The notes under the pieces were generated by a model that saw only the letters and a program-made list of their open reading frames with translations, searched no databases and was not told where the DNA came from. DNA of 64,000 bases from Streptomyces sp. NA02950 (GTDB taxonomy: Bacteria; Actinomycetota; Actinomycetes; Streptomycetales; Streptomycetaceae), in NCBI RefSeq assembly GCF_013364155.1, contig NZ_CP054916.1:4833001-4897000 (forward strand), given 5' to 3'. This document shows, piece after piece, positions 6,577-14,626 of this stretch. A program made the position numbers and the translations under genes. Position 1 is the first letter of the stretch. The number at the start of each line of letters is the position of its first letter.

Positions 6577-6941
6577 GGTTGTACGACCCCACCGGCAAGC
6601 GGTACGGCGTCCCCACCTACCCATGGGGCCTCGCGCCCGATGGTCTGGCCACCCGTCGGCAATTGCGCGCCAGGGGGCTGCGGCCGGGCGGACAAGGGAT
6701 CGCCGCGCAACTCATGTGGTCCTCCCGCAGCTACGGCCGTCGGGTGCGAACCGCGTACCTGTACCGCCTCGACCTCGCCAAGCCCGTACGGCCCATGACA
6801 GCGGCGAAATGGGCCGCGCTGGCCATGGCGAACGCCGCCCGCCGCTTCTGCCCGCAGTGTCAGCGCGACGCGGGCTACACCCTCCCCACCTCACTTGGGG
6901 TCTGCGCGCCGTGCGCTGCTGCTCAAGCACTCGCCGCATAA
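6573..6941 (+). CDS. RRQRL-motif zinc-binding protein of AICE-1
   Basis: 122 residues from TTG 6573, overlapping the preceding TGA. The core LATRRQLRARGLRPGGQ matches the RRQRL-motif small proteins of AICEs. The C-terminus carries CPQC and CAPC, a likely structural zinc site. The AICE-2 counterpart (55931-56266) shares the block LAPDGLATRRQLRA and both CxxC pairs. The function is not established; an RNA- or DNA-binding role is plausible from the basic motif and zinc ribbon. TTG is chosen because it keeps the operon overlap. Confidence 0.82.
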   Translation: MRLYDPTGKRYGVPTYPWGLAPDGLATRRQLRARGLRPGGQGIAAQLMWSSRSYGRRVRTAYLYRLDLAKPVRPMTAAKWAALAMANAARRFCPQCQRDAGYTLPTSLGVCAPCAAAQALAA

Positions 6942-7020
6942 CCCCACGCGGGGCCCGGTCTTCAACCGACCAAAGCGATGCACCGGGCCCCGCTATCCCT
7001 CCCAGTTGGAAGGAATCTCA

Positions 7021-9303
7021 GTGAACCACCCTGACGACGAGAACGAATTCTTCGACCGACTCGAAGCCGAGATAGCCGCCGACTCCTCACCCGACTCTGG
7101 GGGTGAGGTAGTCGACTTCAGCAAGGCCCGATCGGCCCGTGCCGAGTCGGCCAACCCCGCCACCCGACCCGACGCCGACGCGTCGCCCGACTCCGAGCCG
7201 ACCGAGTCGACTACTCCGGACGCCGACCGGTCGGGCGACTCGCGAGACGGTGAGTCAGACGATGCGTCGGCCGTGATGGTCGACAGCCCGGCCCCGGCCG
7301 GTCCGGGCCTGATGGACCGGCTCAGGGCCGGGCAGCGGCGCGAGGTGATCCCGGCGTGGGCGACATCCAAGCCGGAGTTCGTCAACGCCATCGGCTGGCT
7401 CGGTGGCTACGCCTGGCACACCACCGCCTTCCACGCGGTGCGCCTGCCCTGGTACTCCATCCGACTCGCTTTCCGGGCCCCGGCCGGGCTGGCGAAGTTC
7501 GTCGGCGGCACCCTGCGGTGGGTCGCCGACACCGAGGGGGAGCCGCTGCGTCAGGTCGCCGCCCGACGCGAGAACGTCGAGGAGTACCTGAAGCTCTCGC
7601 GGCAGCGCGACCACCGGGTCAAGCTGCGCGGCATCCTCCTGCTGCTCGGCCTGATCGTCGGCCCGGTGCTCGCCATCGTGCTGTTCGTACTCGCCCCCAC
7701 CTGGCTGGAGGTGCTGGCGCTGGCACTGCTGACAGCCGGATTCGGCTTCCTGGGCGCCCCCTCCGACAAGCCCGTCATCTCCCGCGCGGTGGTGACGACC
7801 GAGGTGGAACGACTCACCTCCGGCATCGTGGAACGTGCCCTGGGAGCCCTGGGCATTGCCGAGATCAACAAGGCACTCGCCAAGGGCGGGGAGGGCATCA
7901 AGTTTCCCGCCCCGATCACCCGGGATGGCCCCGGCTGGCGCGCGGATGTCGACTTGCCGTACGGCGTGACCGTCCCCGACATCCTCGACCGGCGCGAAAA
8001 GCTCGCGTCCGGCCTGCGCCGCCCGCTGGGGTGCGTGTGGCCGGAGCCGGTCGCCGACGAGCACGCCGGGCGGATGATGCTGTGGGTGGGCGACCGGGCG
8101 CTGAACAAGGTGCCCTCGCCGCCGTGGCCCCTGGCCAAGTCGGGCGCTGCGTCGCTGTTCAAGCCGCTGCCGTTCGGCACCGATCAGCGCGGCCGGAACG
8201 TCGACCTGACGCTGATGTACGACAACGTCCTGATCGGCGCCATGCCCGGCATGGGCAAGACGTTCTCCCTGCGGACCCCGCTGCTTGCCGCCGCCCTGGA
8301 TCCCATTGCTGAGCTGCTGATCTGGGAACTGAAGGGCACCGGTGACCTGGACCCGCTGAAGAAGGTGGCAGCCGACTACGGCTCCGGCCCGGACGACGAC
8401 ACCGCCGCGGCGGCGCTGGATTCGATCCGCTACGTCTACAAGGACCTGGAGCGCCGGGCCAAGGTCATCAGCTCTCTGCCCAAGGACAAGTGCCCGGAGA
8501 ACAAGGTCATCCCGTCCCTGGCCGCGAACCGCTCCCTCGGGCTGCACCCGCTGGTGCTCGCGATTGACGAGTGCCAGGAGCTGTTCAGCCACGAGAAGTA
8601 CGGCAAAGAGGCCGGGTCGCTGTGCACGGCCATCATCAAGCGCGGCCGGGCGCTCGGGGTGATCCTGCTGCTGGCCACACAGCGCCCGGACAAGGAATCG
8701 CTGCCCCCGGCCATCAGCGCGAACGTGGGCACGCGGTTCTGCCTGCGAGTCATGGGCCAGATCGAGAACGACATGATCCTGGGCACCTCGATGTACAAGA
8801 ACGGCATCCGCGCCACCTCGTTCACCAGGTCCGACAAGGGCATCGGCTACCTGGTCGGCGCGGCCGACGACCCGCAGATCGTGCGCGGCTACTACCTCGA
8901 CAACCCGGCCGCTGACGCCATCTGCGAGCGCGCCCGCAAGGCCCGTATCGACGCGGGCACGCTGCGCGGCATCGCCGCAGGGGAGACTCCCGAGCGGCGC
9001 GAGGCTGTGGATCCGCTGCTTGAGGACATCCTCGCCGTCGTCCCGGCGGATGAGGCCAAGCCGTGGAACGACGTCACCGTCGACCGGCTCGCCGAGCTGA
9101 GGCCGGAGAAGTACGGCGCATGGGGCGAGATGGCCCCGGCGGACAAGGCGCGGCAGCTGACCACCGCGCTCAAGCCGTACGGCGTGGCCACCGGACAGGT
9201 GGCCCGGCGGATCAACGGCAAGACCGTCAACCGGACCGGCTTCGAGCGCGCCCACATCATCACCGCGATTGCGGAGCGTGACCGAAACCGCGACGCGGGC
9301 TGA
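7021..9303 (+). CDS. traB: TraB-type FtsK/SpoIIIE DNA translocase of AICE-1
   Basis: 760 residues from GTG 7021, with GGAAGGA 8 nt upstream; the open frame extends further up but that part is not expected to be translated. Order: acidic disordered N-terminus (1-85), membrane region with two helices near 210-255, FtsK-like motor with Walker A GAMPGMGKT and Walker B LVLAIDE, and a C-terminal winged helix (last 60 residues). TraB proteins form a hexameric pore at hyphal tips and move double-stranded DNA to the recipient without relaxase. The winged helix reads short repeats in the clt site, for which the repeat cluster just after the stop codon is the candidate. Confidence 0.93.
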   Translation: MNHPDDENEFFDRLEAEIAADSSPDSGGEVVDFSKARSARAESANPATRPDADASPDSEPTESTTPDADRSGDSRDGESDDASAVMVDSPAPAGPGLMDRLRAGQRREVIPAWATSKPEFVNAIGWLGGYAWHTTAFHAVRLPWYSIRLAFRAPAGLAKFVGGTLRWVADTEGEPLRQVAARRENVEEYLKLSRQRDHRVKLRGILLLLGLIVGPVLAIVLFVLAPTWLEVLALALLTAGFGFLGAPSDKPVISRAVVTTEVERLTSGIVERALGALGIAEINKALAKGGEGIKFPAPITRDGPGWRADVDLPYGVTVPDILDRREKLASGLRRPLGCVWPEPVADEHAGRMMLWVGDRALNKVPSPPWPLAKSGAASLFKPLPFGTDQRGRNVDLTLMYDNVLIGAMPGMGKTFSLRTPLLAAALDPIAELLIWELKGTGDLDPLKKVAADYGSGPDDDTAAAALDSIRYVYKDLERRAKVISSLPKDKCPENKVIPSLAANRSLGLHPLVLAIDECQELFSHEKYGKEAGSLCTAIIKRGRALGVILLLATQRPDKESLPPAISANVGTRFCLRVMGQIENDMILGTSMYKNGIRATSFTRSDKGIGYLVGAADDPQIVRGYYLDNPAADAICERARKARIDAGTLRGIAAGETPERREAVDPLLEDILAVVPADEAKPWNDVTVDRLAELRPEKYGAWGEMAPADKARQLTTALKPYGVATGQVARRINGKTVNRTGFERAHIITAIAERDRNRDAG

Positions 9304-9310
9304 CCGTGAA

Positions 9311-9403
9311 GGGTCTCTAGCGCTAGGGGGCGAACCTTCTAGCGCTAGAGACCCCGCTAGCGCCCCATATAGGGGCTGATCAGGCCGCTAGCCGATAGCG
9401 GCC
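9311..9403. repeat. Candidate clt locus of AICE-1 (CTAGCGCTAG repeats)
   Basis: Starting 8 bp after the traB stop, a 16-bp inverted repeat (9311-9326 and 9339-9354) contains CTAGCGCTAG in both arms. CGCTAGCG at 9355 and a second inverted repeat (9383-9390 with 9396-9403) follow. TraB translocases load at clt, a cluster of short repeats often next to traB. AICE-2 has a different repeat set at the same position. Confidence 0.55.
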
Positions 9404-9444
9404 CACCTGCGGAAACCCCTCGAACCCGCCCTCGGAGGCACTTC

Positions 9445-9696
9445 GTGACCCCGACCCTCCTCACTATCACCTGCCTGCTGGCCATCACGCTCGGTTACGC
9501 GTCGGTGTGTGCGGCAAGCCCGTTCGGGACCTGCCGCAAGTGCAACGGCTTCGGCTTCGCCACGACTACCGACCGCAAGGGACGTCCCAAGCGCGGTAAG
9601 GACTGCCGCCGCTGCAAGGGCCACGGCAAGCGCATACGCGCCGGTCGCTGGCTCTACAACCGCGCCGCCCGCATCCACCGCGACGGCACCCGCTGA
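9445..9696 (+). CDS. Small membrane-anchored zinc-ribbon protein
   Basis: 83 residues from GTG 9445, after GGAGG. Residues 3-22 form one hydrophobic helix (signal anchor). They are followed by CRKCNGFG and CRRCKGHGKR, a DnaJ-type CxxCxGxG pair, and a basic C-terminus. It is likely tethered to the membrane with a zinc-binding, nucleic-acid-facing cytoplasmic part. First of a run of five small genes after traB, a usual site for spread (Spd) functions. No exact family recognised. Confidence 0.75.
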   Translation: MTPTLLTITCLLAITLGYASVCAASPFGTCRKCNGFGFATTTDRKGRPKRGKDCRRCKGHGKRIRAGRWLYNRAARIHRDGTR

Positions 9697-9723
9697 CCCG
9701 CTCCCAGAAAGGGGCCCGTGCCC

Positions 9724-9918
9724 ATGACCGTCACCGTCTCCCTCGTGCTGCTTCTCGCCCTCGGCCTGGGCGCCCTGCTCAAGGGCGGGCACCTGCGCAC
9801 CGGGGCCGCCGTCACCGCCGTGCTGTTCGGCTTCTACCTCGGCAACACCGACGCCGCCCCGACCGTGAACAAGACCGTCACGTCCATCACGGACGCCATC
9901 GCCGACATCGGCAACTGA
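9724..9918 (+). CDS. Small integral membrane protein
   Basis: 64 residues starting at ATG 9724 with AAAGGGG at the proper distance; a GTG six bases earlier is too close to that site. Two hydrophobic stretches cover nearly the whole chain before a short polar tail (VNKTVTSITDAIADIGN). Proteins of this size and topology next to traB are typical spread-protein candidates that may help DNA cross septa. The function is inferred from context only. Confidence 0.65.
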   Translation: MTVTVSLVLLLALGLGALLKGGHLRTGAAVTAVLFGFYLGNTDAAPTVNKTVTSITDAIADIGN

Positions 9919-9938
9919 CTACCAGGGGGCCGGTCCAC

Positions 9939-10139
9939 GTGAACGAGTGCATCACGCTCATGGCCGCTGGTGAACTCCGCGACGCCCTCGCCGCCCACCA
10001 ACGCGGCGACGTGCCCGCGACCCTCGGTGCGCTGATGAGCATCGACCCCGAGTCCTGGCAGGCCATCGAACGCCGCCTTGCCTCCCTCGGCGGCAACCTC
10101 CCCGACATCCTCGCCGCTCTCCGAGGAGAAACCCCGTGA
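9939..10139 (+). CDS. Small helical cytoplasmic protein
   Basis: 66 residues from GTG 9939, preceded by AGGGGG. Amphipathic helices such as MAAGELRDALAAHQRGD and a Leu/Ala-rich end suggest a small helical bundle. Its stop overlaps the next start (GTGA), so it is coupled to the following gene. No family is recognised. Confidence 0.65.
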   Translation: MNECITLMAAGELRDALAAHQRGDVPATLGALMSIDPESWQAIERRLASLGGNLPDILAALRGETP

Positions 10140-10393
10140 CCCCCGAACTGATCACTGCCGCCGCGCTGCTGGCGCCCGGCGCGATCCTCGGGCCGGTGTG
10201 CCTCGCCGGACACCGCCGCGCCCGCCGCCGAGACGCCGTCGAAGCCGCGGTGTGCGCCGCCTACCGGCCCGGCCCGCCCGACGAGGGCCCCGAGCCCCCG
10301 CCCAAGGGCCGCATGAAGGGCAAGCCCCAAGCCGCGCCAGTCCGGCTCGCCCAGGTCATCGACTTCCCCACCAACCGCCGCAACGCGGCCTGA
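10136..10393 (+). CDS. Small single-TM protein with basic proline-rich tail
   Basis: 85 residues from GTG 10136, coupled by a 4-nt overlap. Residues 5-25 are a membrane helix, followed by a stretch RRARRRDAVE and a Pro/Lys-rich cytoplasmic tail. Together with its neighbours it forms the small-protein block between traB and the replication genes. A spread or membrane-docking role is possible but not shown. Confidence 0.65.
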   Translation: MTPELITAAALLAPGAILGPVCLAGHRRARRRDAVEAAVCAAYRPGPPDEGPEPPPKGRMKGKPQAAPVRLAQVIDFPTNRRNAA

Positions 10394-10417
10394 ACACAGT
10401 CCACAGGAGTGGCCACC

Positions 10418-10780
10418 ATGCCGCAGCAGACCATGCCCGCCGCCGAACTCTCCGAGGCGGCTGCCGAAGCCATCCGCCAGCTCAACCACGCCACCCTCAA
10501 GTGGGGCAGCGGCTTGGAGTACCCGGGCGACGCGTACAGCACCGTCGCCAACCTCAAGACCCTTGTGCAGCGCCTCCCGCAGACCTTCGAGCAGATCCTT
10601 GCCTTCCTCGCCGACCTACACGACGGCGGTCACCTGCGCAGCGACCGGGACCCGAACGCGGATGACGACATGGCAGCCGTCAAGGCTGCCCTCGACTGGG
10701 CGGCGGACGATGCCCGGAACCTCGCCGGATCCCTCGACAGCGCGCACTCCGCGCTGAGCCCCATCGGCTACACCGCATAG
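10418..10780 (+). CDS. Hypothetical helical protein of AICE-1
   Basis: About 120 residues. ATG 10418 follows AGGAG by 8 nt and is preferred over GTG 10409, which lies inside the ribosome site. The chain is acidic and helical (SEAAAEAIRQLNHATLKW, DDMAAVKAALDWAADDARN) with no membrane segment or cysteine pair. It ends five bases before the second copy of the operon hairpin repeat, and the Prim-Pol gene follows. No function can be assigned. Confidence 0.7.
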   Translation: MPQQTMPAAELSEAAAEAIRQLNHATLKWGSGLEYPGDAYSTVANLKTLVQRLPQTFEQILAFLADLHDGGHLRSDRDPNADDDMAAVKAALDWAADDARNLAGSLDSAHSALSPIGYTA

Positions 10781-10785
10781 CTGCA

Positions 10786-10827
10786 CCGGGGCGGTCGCTC
10801 TCTCGCCAAAGACCGCGACCGCCCCGG
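10786..10827 (+). repeat. Operon hairpin repeat, copy 2
   Basis: A 12-bp stem (10786-10797 with 10816-10827) and an 18-nt loop are almost identical to 4531-4572. It separates the small-protein block from the replication genes and ends 44 nt before the Prim-Pol ATG. Confidence 0.7.
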
Positions 10828-10870
10828 CCCTACCCCAATCCGTCCGAAGACAGACAGGAGAACCCCAAGC

Positions 10871-11755
10871 ATGCCCCAACCCGCACGTCCCGCACAGATG
10901 GCCTCGGCGCTGGACGCCGCCGCCCGCGGTTGGCACGTTTTCCCGGTCATTCCTGGTGACAAGCGCCCGGCGGTGCGCGCGTGGGAGGAACGCGCGACCA
11001 CCGACACCGCGCGCATCGAACGCTGCTGGGAGCACGCCCCCTACAACGTCGGCATTGCCACCGGCCCGTCCGGGCTGGTCGTGCTCGACCTCGACACCCC
11101 CAAGGGGGAGCAGGACACCCCGCCGGCCGAATGGGCGGCCCCGGGTATCGCGACTGGGGAAGACGTGCTGAGCGTCGTGTGCGAGCAGCACGCGCAGCCC
11201 TACCCGCACCAGACGCACACCGTCCGCACCGGGCGTGGCGGCACCCATCTGTACCTGACCGCCCCGGCCGGGGCGGAGATGCGGAACACGGCGGGCAAGC
11301 TCGGCTGGAAGGTGGACACCCGCGCGGCGGGCGGCTACGTCGTCGGTGCGGGCAGCATCGTCAACGGCCGCGCGTACACCGTCATCCATGACGCCTCGGC
11401 GGCCCCGCTCCCGCGCTGGCTGGCGGAGCTGCTGCGCCCGGCCCCGCTGCCCCCGCAGCAGCCCGTTACCGTCCCGCTCGCGACCGACCGCCACGGTGCC
11501 TACCTCCGCCGCGCGGTCAAGGACGAACTGGCCAGGGTCACCCGCTCCCCAGACGACGGCCACAACACCGCGCTGTACCTCGCGTCCGTCGCTCTCGGGC
11601 AGCTCGTCGCCGGAGGCGAGCTGGCGGAGCACGACGTGACCGAATGGCTCGCTGCGGCTGCCGCCCAAGTCGGCCAGAGCGACCGCGAGGCACGGCGCAC
11701 CATCGCGTCCGGTCTGCGGGCCGGTGCCAAGCGGCCCCGGCAGGTGGCGGCATGA
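10871..11755 (+). CDS. Prim-Pol (bifunctional primase/polymerase) of AICE-1
   Basis: 294 residues from ATG 10871. Archaeo-eukaryotic-primase signatures are present: the N-terminal ARGWHVFPV segment, the catalytic metal motif VLDLDTPKG near 73, then HTVRTGRGGTHLYL near 118. A helical tail follows. Such proteins prime and extend DNA during plasmid-like replication of an excised AICE. The stop overlaps the helicase start (ATGA), so primase and helicase are made together as a split replicase. AICE-2 encodes a homologue at 61849. Residues needed for catalysis appear intact. Confidence 0.88.
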   Translation: MPQPARPAQMASALDAAARGWHVFPVIPGDKRPAVRAWEERATTDTARIERCWEHAPYNVGIATGPSGLVVLDLDTPKGEQDTPPAEWAAPGIATGEDVLSVVCEQHAQPYPHQTHTVRTGRGGTHLYLTAPAGAEMRNTAGKLGWKVDTRAAGGYVVGAGSIVNGRAYTVIHDASAAPLPRWLAELLRPAPLPPQQPVTVPLATDRHGAYLRRAVKDELARVTRSPDDGHNTALYLASVALGQLVAGGELAEHDVTEWLAAAAAQVGQSDREARRTIASGLRAGAKRPRQVAA

Positions 11756-12777
11756 CCAACCCCATCCCGCCGCTTCACCTGTACTCCGTCCCCCGCGAGC
11801 CCGCCCCCGACCAGCCGCCCCCGCTGCCAAGGCCGCGCACCGCGTGGACCGCCGATCAACTCATGGCAACCGAGTTCCCCGAACCCCGGTGGGCCGTGCC
11901 CGGCATTCTCTCCGAGGGCGTGAACCTCCTCGCCGGACCGCCGAAGGTGGGCAAGTCCTGGATGTCCCTCGGTTTGGGCCTGTCCGTCGCCGCCGGAGGC
12001 AAGGCGTTCGACAGCGTGCCCGTCGACGGCGGCCCCGTGCTCTACCTCGCCCTGGAGGACACCCCGCGTCGCCTCCAGACCCGTATGGGCAAGCTGCTGG
12101 GCGGTCAGCCCGCCCCGGCTGGGCTGACTCTGGTCACCGAGTGCCCGCCGCTTCCCCAGGGCGGGAACGAGGCCATCGCTGGATGGCTCGACCGCAACCC
12201 GGACGCCCGCATGGTTGTCATCGACGTGTTCGCCAAGATGCGCGGCGCCTCCGTTCCCGGAGCCTCCGCGTATGACGCCGATTACGCCGCTGTCGGCCAT
12301 GCCAAGCGGCTCGCGGACCATTACGGCGTGGCCGTCGTCTTGGTGCACCACGTCCGCAAGGCAGGCTCCGACGACTTTCTGACCGAAGTCTCCGGGACCA
12401 ACGGCCTTGCGGGGGCGGCAGACGCCACGCTCGTGCTCAAGCGCGCCCGAGGGCAGGCAGACGGAGTTCTGCACGTCACCGGCCGCGACGTGGACGAAGC
12501 CGAATACGCGCTCTCCTTCCAACCCGCCTCCGGCGCCTGGCACCTGCTGGACGGGCCCGTCACCGACCACACCATCGGCGACACCCGCGCCAGCATCCTC
12601 CGAGCGGTCCGCGCCAACCCCGGCGCCAAGCCCAAGGAGATCGCGGAGGCGACCGGCGTTGAGATCGGTCTTGTCCGCAAGACCTGCACCCGCATGGCCG
12701 ACGACTGCCAGCTCAGGCGTGACTCGGGCGGGGCCTACTTCGCCCCCGGAGCCGGGACAGAGGAGGGGCAGGCATGA
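11752..12777 (+). CDS. RepA-like RecA-fold replicative helicase
   Basis: 341 residues, ATG 11752 overlapping the primase stop. Walker A is GPPKVGKSW near 65, followed by YLALEDTPRRLQTRM and Walker B-like MVVIDVFAKMRG near 145, then VVLVHHVRK. These are hallmarks of the hexameric RepA/DnaB-like family of plasmid helicases. The C-terminal 80 residues look like a winged helix (KPKEIAEATGVEIGLVRKT). It would unwind the excised circle with the Prim-Pol protein. The stop overlaps the next start by ATGA. Iteron-like repeats begin in its last codons. Confidence 0.87.
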   Translation: MTNPIPPLHLYSVPREPAPDQPPPLPRPRTAWTADQLMATEFPEPRWAVPGILSEGVNLLAGPPKVGKSWMSLGLGLSVAAGGKAFDSVPVDGGPVLYLALEDTPRRLQTRMGKLLGGQPAPAGLTLVTECPPLPQGGNEAIAGWLDRNPDARMVVIDVFAKMRGASVPGASAYDADYAAVGHAKRLADHYGVAVVLVHHVRKAGSDDFLTEVSGTNGLAGAADATLVLKRARGQADGVLHVTGRDVDEAEYALSFQPASGAWHLLDGPVTDHTIGDTRASILRAVRANPGAKPKEIAEATGVEIGLVRKTCTRMADDCQLRRDSGGAYFAPGAGTEEGQA

Positions 12778-12871
12778 AGTGTCCCGGCTGTCACTCTGTC
12801 CTGCCTCCGCATGTGACCTGCGAGAACAGCCGGGACAGCGCTGAATCGGAGCTGTCCTGGCTGTCCCGGCC
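12751..12871. repeat. GCCGGGACAG/CTGTCCCGGC repeat cluster at the helicase-xis junction
   Basis: GCCGGGACAG at 12751, TGTCCCGGCTGT at 12780-12791, ACAGCCGGGACA at 12826-12837 and CTGTCCTGGCTGTCCCGGCC at 12852-12871 repeat the motif of the inverted repeat at 1202-1239. This may be an origin, an Xis site or an autoregulatory site. The repeats lie within coding sequence. Confidence 0.55.
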
Positions 12872-13100
12872 GGACGAGGCCACCAACCCAGAGCCTGAGT
12901 TCGATCCCACATTGGTCCTGCTCACCGTCGAGGAAGCCGCCCGGCGCCTCCGTATCGGCCGTACCTACTGCTACCGCCTCATCAGGACGGGAGAGCTTGA
13001 GTCCGTGCCTGTCGGCCGTCTGCGCAGGGTCCCGGTCGATGCCGTGCCCGAGTACGCCGCACGGCTCCGGAAGTCCAACCGCAACCGCACCGCCGCTTGA
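12774..13100 (+). CDS. xis: Excisionase-type helix-turn-helix protein
   Basis: 108 residues from ATG 12774 (ATGA overlap). The C-terminal half has the MerR/excisionase-type motif LTVEEAARRLRIGRTYCYRL followed by TGELESVPVGRLRRV, as in AlpA/Xis proteins that bend att DNA and direct excision. It is encoded directly before int, the usual xis-int order. The N-terminal 45 residues contain MKCPGCHS and are encoded by the repeat cluster, so the functional start may be further in. Candidate sites are the phased GTTCAC hexamers near att. Confidence 0.82.
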   Translation: MKCPGCHSVLPPHVTCENSRDSAESELSWLSRPDEATNPEPEFDPTLVLLTVEEAARRLRIGRTYCYRLIRTGELESVPVGRLRRVPVDAVPEYAARLRKSNRNRTAA

Positions 13101-13111
13101 GGAGCCGAGTC

Positions 13112-14407
13112 ATGGCAGACGAGAAGAAGCGCACGCGGAGGCCGAACGGGGCTTCCAGCATCTACGAGGGCAAGGACGGTAAGTGGCACGGCCGCGTCAC
13201 CGTTGGTGTGAGGGACGACGGGACCCCGGACCGGCGGCATGTCGAGCGCAAGACGGAAACTGAGGTCATCAAGGCAGTCCGCAAGCTGGAGAAGGAGCGG
13301 GACGCGGGCACCGTCCGGAAGCCGGGCAAGCCCTGGACTCTCAAGGGATGGCTGACCCACTGGTTGGAGAACATCACCGCGCCGCCCGTGGTGAAGCCCT
13401 CCACCTACTCCAGCTACCGCGTCGCGGTCACCAAGCACCTCGTTCCCGGCCTGGGTGGCCACCGCCTCGACAAGCTTGAGCCGGAACACCTGGAGCGGCT
13501 GTACGCCAAGATGCAGCGCGGGGGCCTCAAGCCCGCCACGGCTCACCAGGCGCACCGGACGGTGCGGGTCGCGCTCGGCGAAGCGTTGCGGCGCGGGCAC
13601 GTCGGCCGCAATGTGGCGACCCTGGCCAAGGCACCCCGCATCACCGAGGAGGAGGTTGATCCGTACTCGGTCAAGGAGGTTCAGCACCTCTTGGAGGAGG
13701 CGGGGAAGCGTCGGAACAGTGTCCGCTGGGCCATCGCACTCGCCCTCGGGCTGCGGCAGGGGGAATCCCTCGGGCTCCAGTGGGCGGACGTGGACTTCGA
13801 GGGCCAGGCGCTCCGCGTCCGGCGCAGCCGCCTCCGGCCGAAGTACGCACACGGGTGCGCTGGCGACTGCGGCAGGAAGTACCCCGGGTACTGCCCGCAG
13901 CGCCTCCAGGCGAACGAGGACACCGACGACACCAAGTCGCGGGCCGGGAAGCGGATCATCGGCTTGCCGGAACAACTGGCCCAACTGCTCAAGCTGCACC
14001 GCGAGCAGCAGGCCAAGGAGCGGGAGGCGGCCGGAAGCCGGTGGCAGGAAGGCGGATGGGTCTTCACCACCGAGACGGGTGAGCCGATCAACCCCCGGAC
14101 GGACTACGACGAGTGGAAGGAACTGCTGAGCGCGGCGGGAGTGCGGGACGGCCGACTGCACGACGCCCGGCACACCGCCTCTACGGTGCTGCTGATCCTC
14201 GGGGTCCCTGAGCGGACCGTGATGTCCATCATGGGGTGGTCGTCGTCGGCGATGGCCGCGCGATACCAGCACGTGACGGACACCATCCGGTACGACGTGG
14301 CGAAGCGCGTGGATGGCCTTCTGTGGCAGCGGCCGGAGGGTGAGCCGGGCAGCACTCCGGAAGCGCCTGAGAACGGCCCCGCGGACCCCAAACGAGACGG
14401 AAACTGA
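13112..14407 (+). CDS. int: Tyrosine-recombinase integrase of AICE-1
   Basis: 431 residues. ATG 13112 follows GAGGAG by 7 nt; upstream TTG 13097 is less likely. N-terminal arm-binding and SAM-like core-binding domains (1-180) precede the catalytic domain. Catalytic residues are seen in GLRQGESLGL (Arg), HDARHTAS (His-x-x-Arg) and AARYQHV (nucleophile Tyr). A cysteine-rich insert HGCAGDCGRKYPGYC lies between the first Arg and the HxxR box, as in many actinobacterial integrases. It recombines attP with the 3' end of tRNA-Ser(CGA), which lies just downstream. Confidence 0.95.
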   Translation: MADEKKRTRRPNGASSIYEGKDGKWHGRVTVGVRDDGTPDRRHVERKTETEVIKAVRKLEKERDAGTVRKPGKPWTLKGWLTHWLENITAPPVVKPSTYSSYRVAVTKHLVPGLGGHRLDKLEPEHLERLYAKMQRGGLKPATAHQAHRTVRVALGEALRRGHVGRNVATLAKAPRITEEEVDPYSVKEVQHLLEEAGKRRNSVRWAIALALGLRQGESLGLQWADVDFEGQALRVRRSRLRPKYAHGCAGDCGRKYPGYCPQRLQANEDTDDTKSRAGKRIIGLPEQLAQLLKLHREQQAKEREAAGSRWQEGGWVFTTETGEPINPRTDYDEWKELLSAAGVRDGRLHDARHTASTVLLILGVPERTVMSIMGWSSSAMAARYQHVTDTIRYDVAKRVDGLLWQRPEGEPGSTPEAPENGPADPKRDGN

Positions 14408-14413
14408 GACGGA
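14391..14413. repeat. 23-bp terminal direct repeat, right copy
   Basis: Identical to 1147-1169 and in the same orientation. It overlaps the last codons of the integrase gene. It is interpreted as the integrase arm-type site on this side of the att site. Confidence 0.65.
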
Positions 14414-14417
14414 GCGC

Positions 14418-14455
14418 GACAAGGGCCCCGACCTGATCAGGTCGGGGCCCTTGTC
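14418..14455. terminator. 19-bp perfect palindrome between int and tRNA-Ser
   Basis: Positions 14418-14436 and 14437-14455 are perfect reverse complements centred on TGATCA, followed by TTTGC. It can terminate int from the left and the minus-strand tRNA from the right. Confidence 0.8.
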
Positions 14456-14467
14456 TTTGCACTTCAC

Positions 14468-14524
14468 AGCGGTAGCGGTGGGATTTGAACCCACGGAGGA
14501 GTTGCCCCCTCACACGCTTTCGAG
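14468..14524. repeat. Right attachment site of AICE-1, inside tRNA-Ser
   Basis: A 57-bp copy of 964-1020. It spans the tRNA 3' end through T-arm, variable arm and the 3' side of the anticodon arm, so integration rebuilds a complete tRNA. Confidence 0.95.
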
Positions 14525-14556
14525 GCGTGCTCCTTAGGCCGCTCGGACACGCTACC
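14470..14556 (-). tRNA. tRNA-Ser(CGA)
   Basis: An 87-nt cloverleaf on the minus strand. The acceptor GGTAGCG/CGCTACC has discriminator G; the anticodon arm has CACGC, loop CTCGAAA, GCGTG. A long class II variable arm and T-arm GTGGG-TTCAAAT-CCCAC follow. The anticodon CGA decodes UCG. CCA is not encoded, as is frequent in Streptomyces. The 3' part is the insertion target of AICE-1. Confidence 0.95.
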
Positions 14557-14626
14557 GAGGGAGAGCCTAGCGGACGGGTGGCCGGGAACCGAAATCGGTT
14601 CCGGGCGGGGATGGGGGCGGGGTGGG

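Larger units (their letters stand above)
964..14524. mobile_element. AICE-1: complete integrative and conjugative element in tRNA-Ser(CGA)
   Basis: The element is bounded by a 57-bp direct repeat (964-1020 and 14468-14524) equal to the 3' part of tRNA-Ser(CGA). The intact tRNA is kept at the right end, next to the integrase. In between are the standard AICE modules: regulators (Nudix, XRE, GntR), leader RNA, transfer genes (small membrane proteins, TraB, small ORFs), replication genes (Prim-Pol plus RecA-like helicase), then xis and int. No gene in it looks broken, so it may still excise. The Prim-Pol replication module sets it apart from the rolling-circle pSAM2 type. Confidence 0.93.

Noticed and set aside
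7255..9255. 666-codon minus-strand frame opposite traB
   Set aside because: Antisense shadow of the TraB motor; no recognisable protein.
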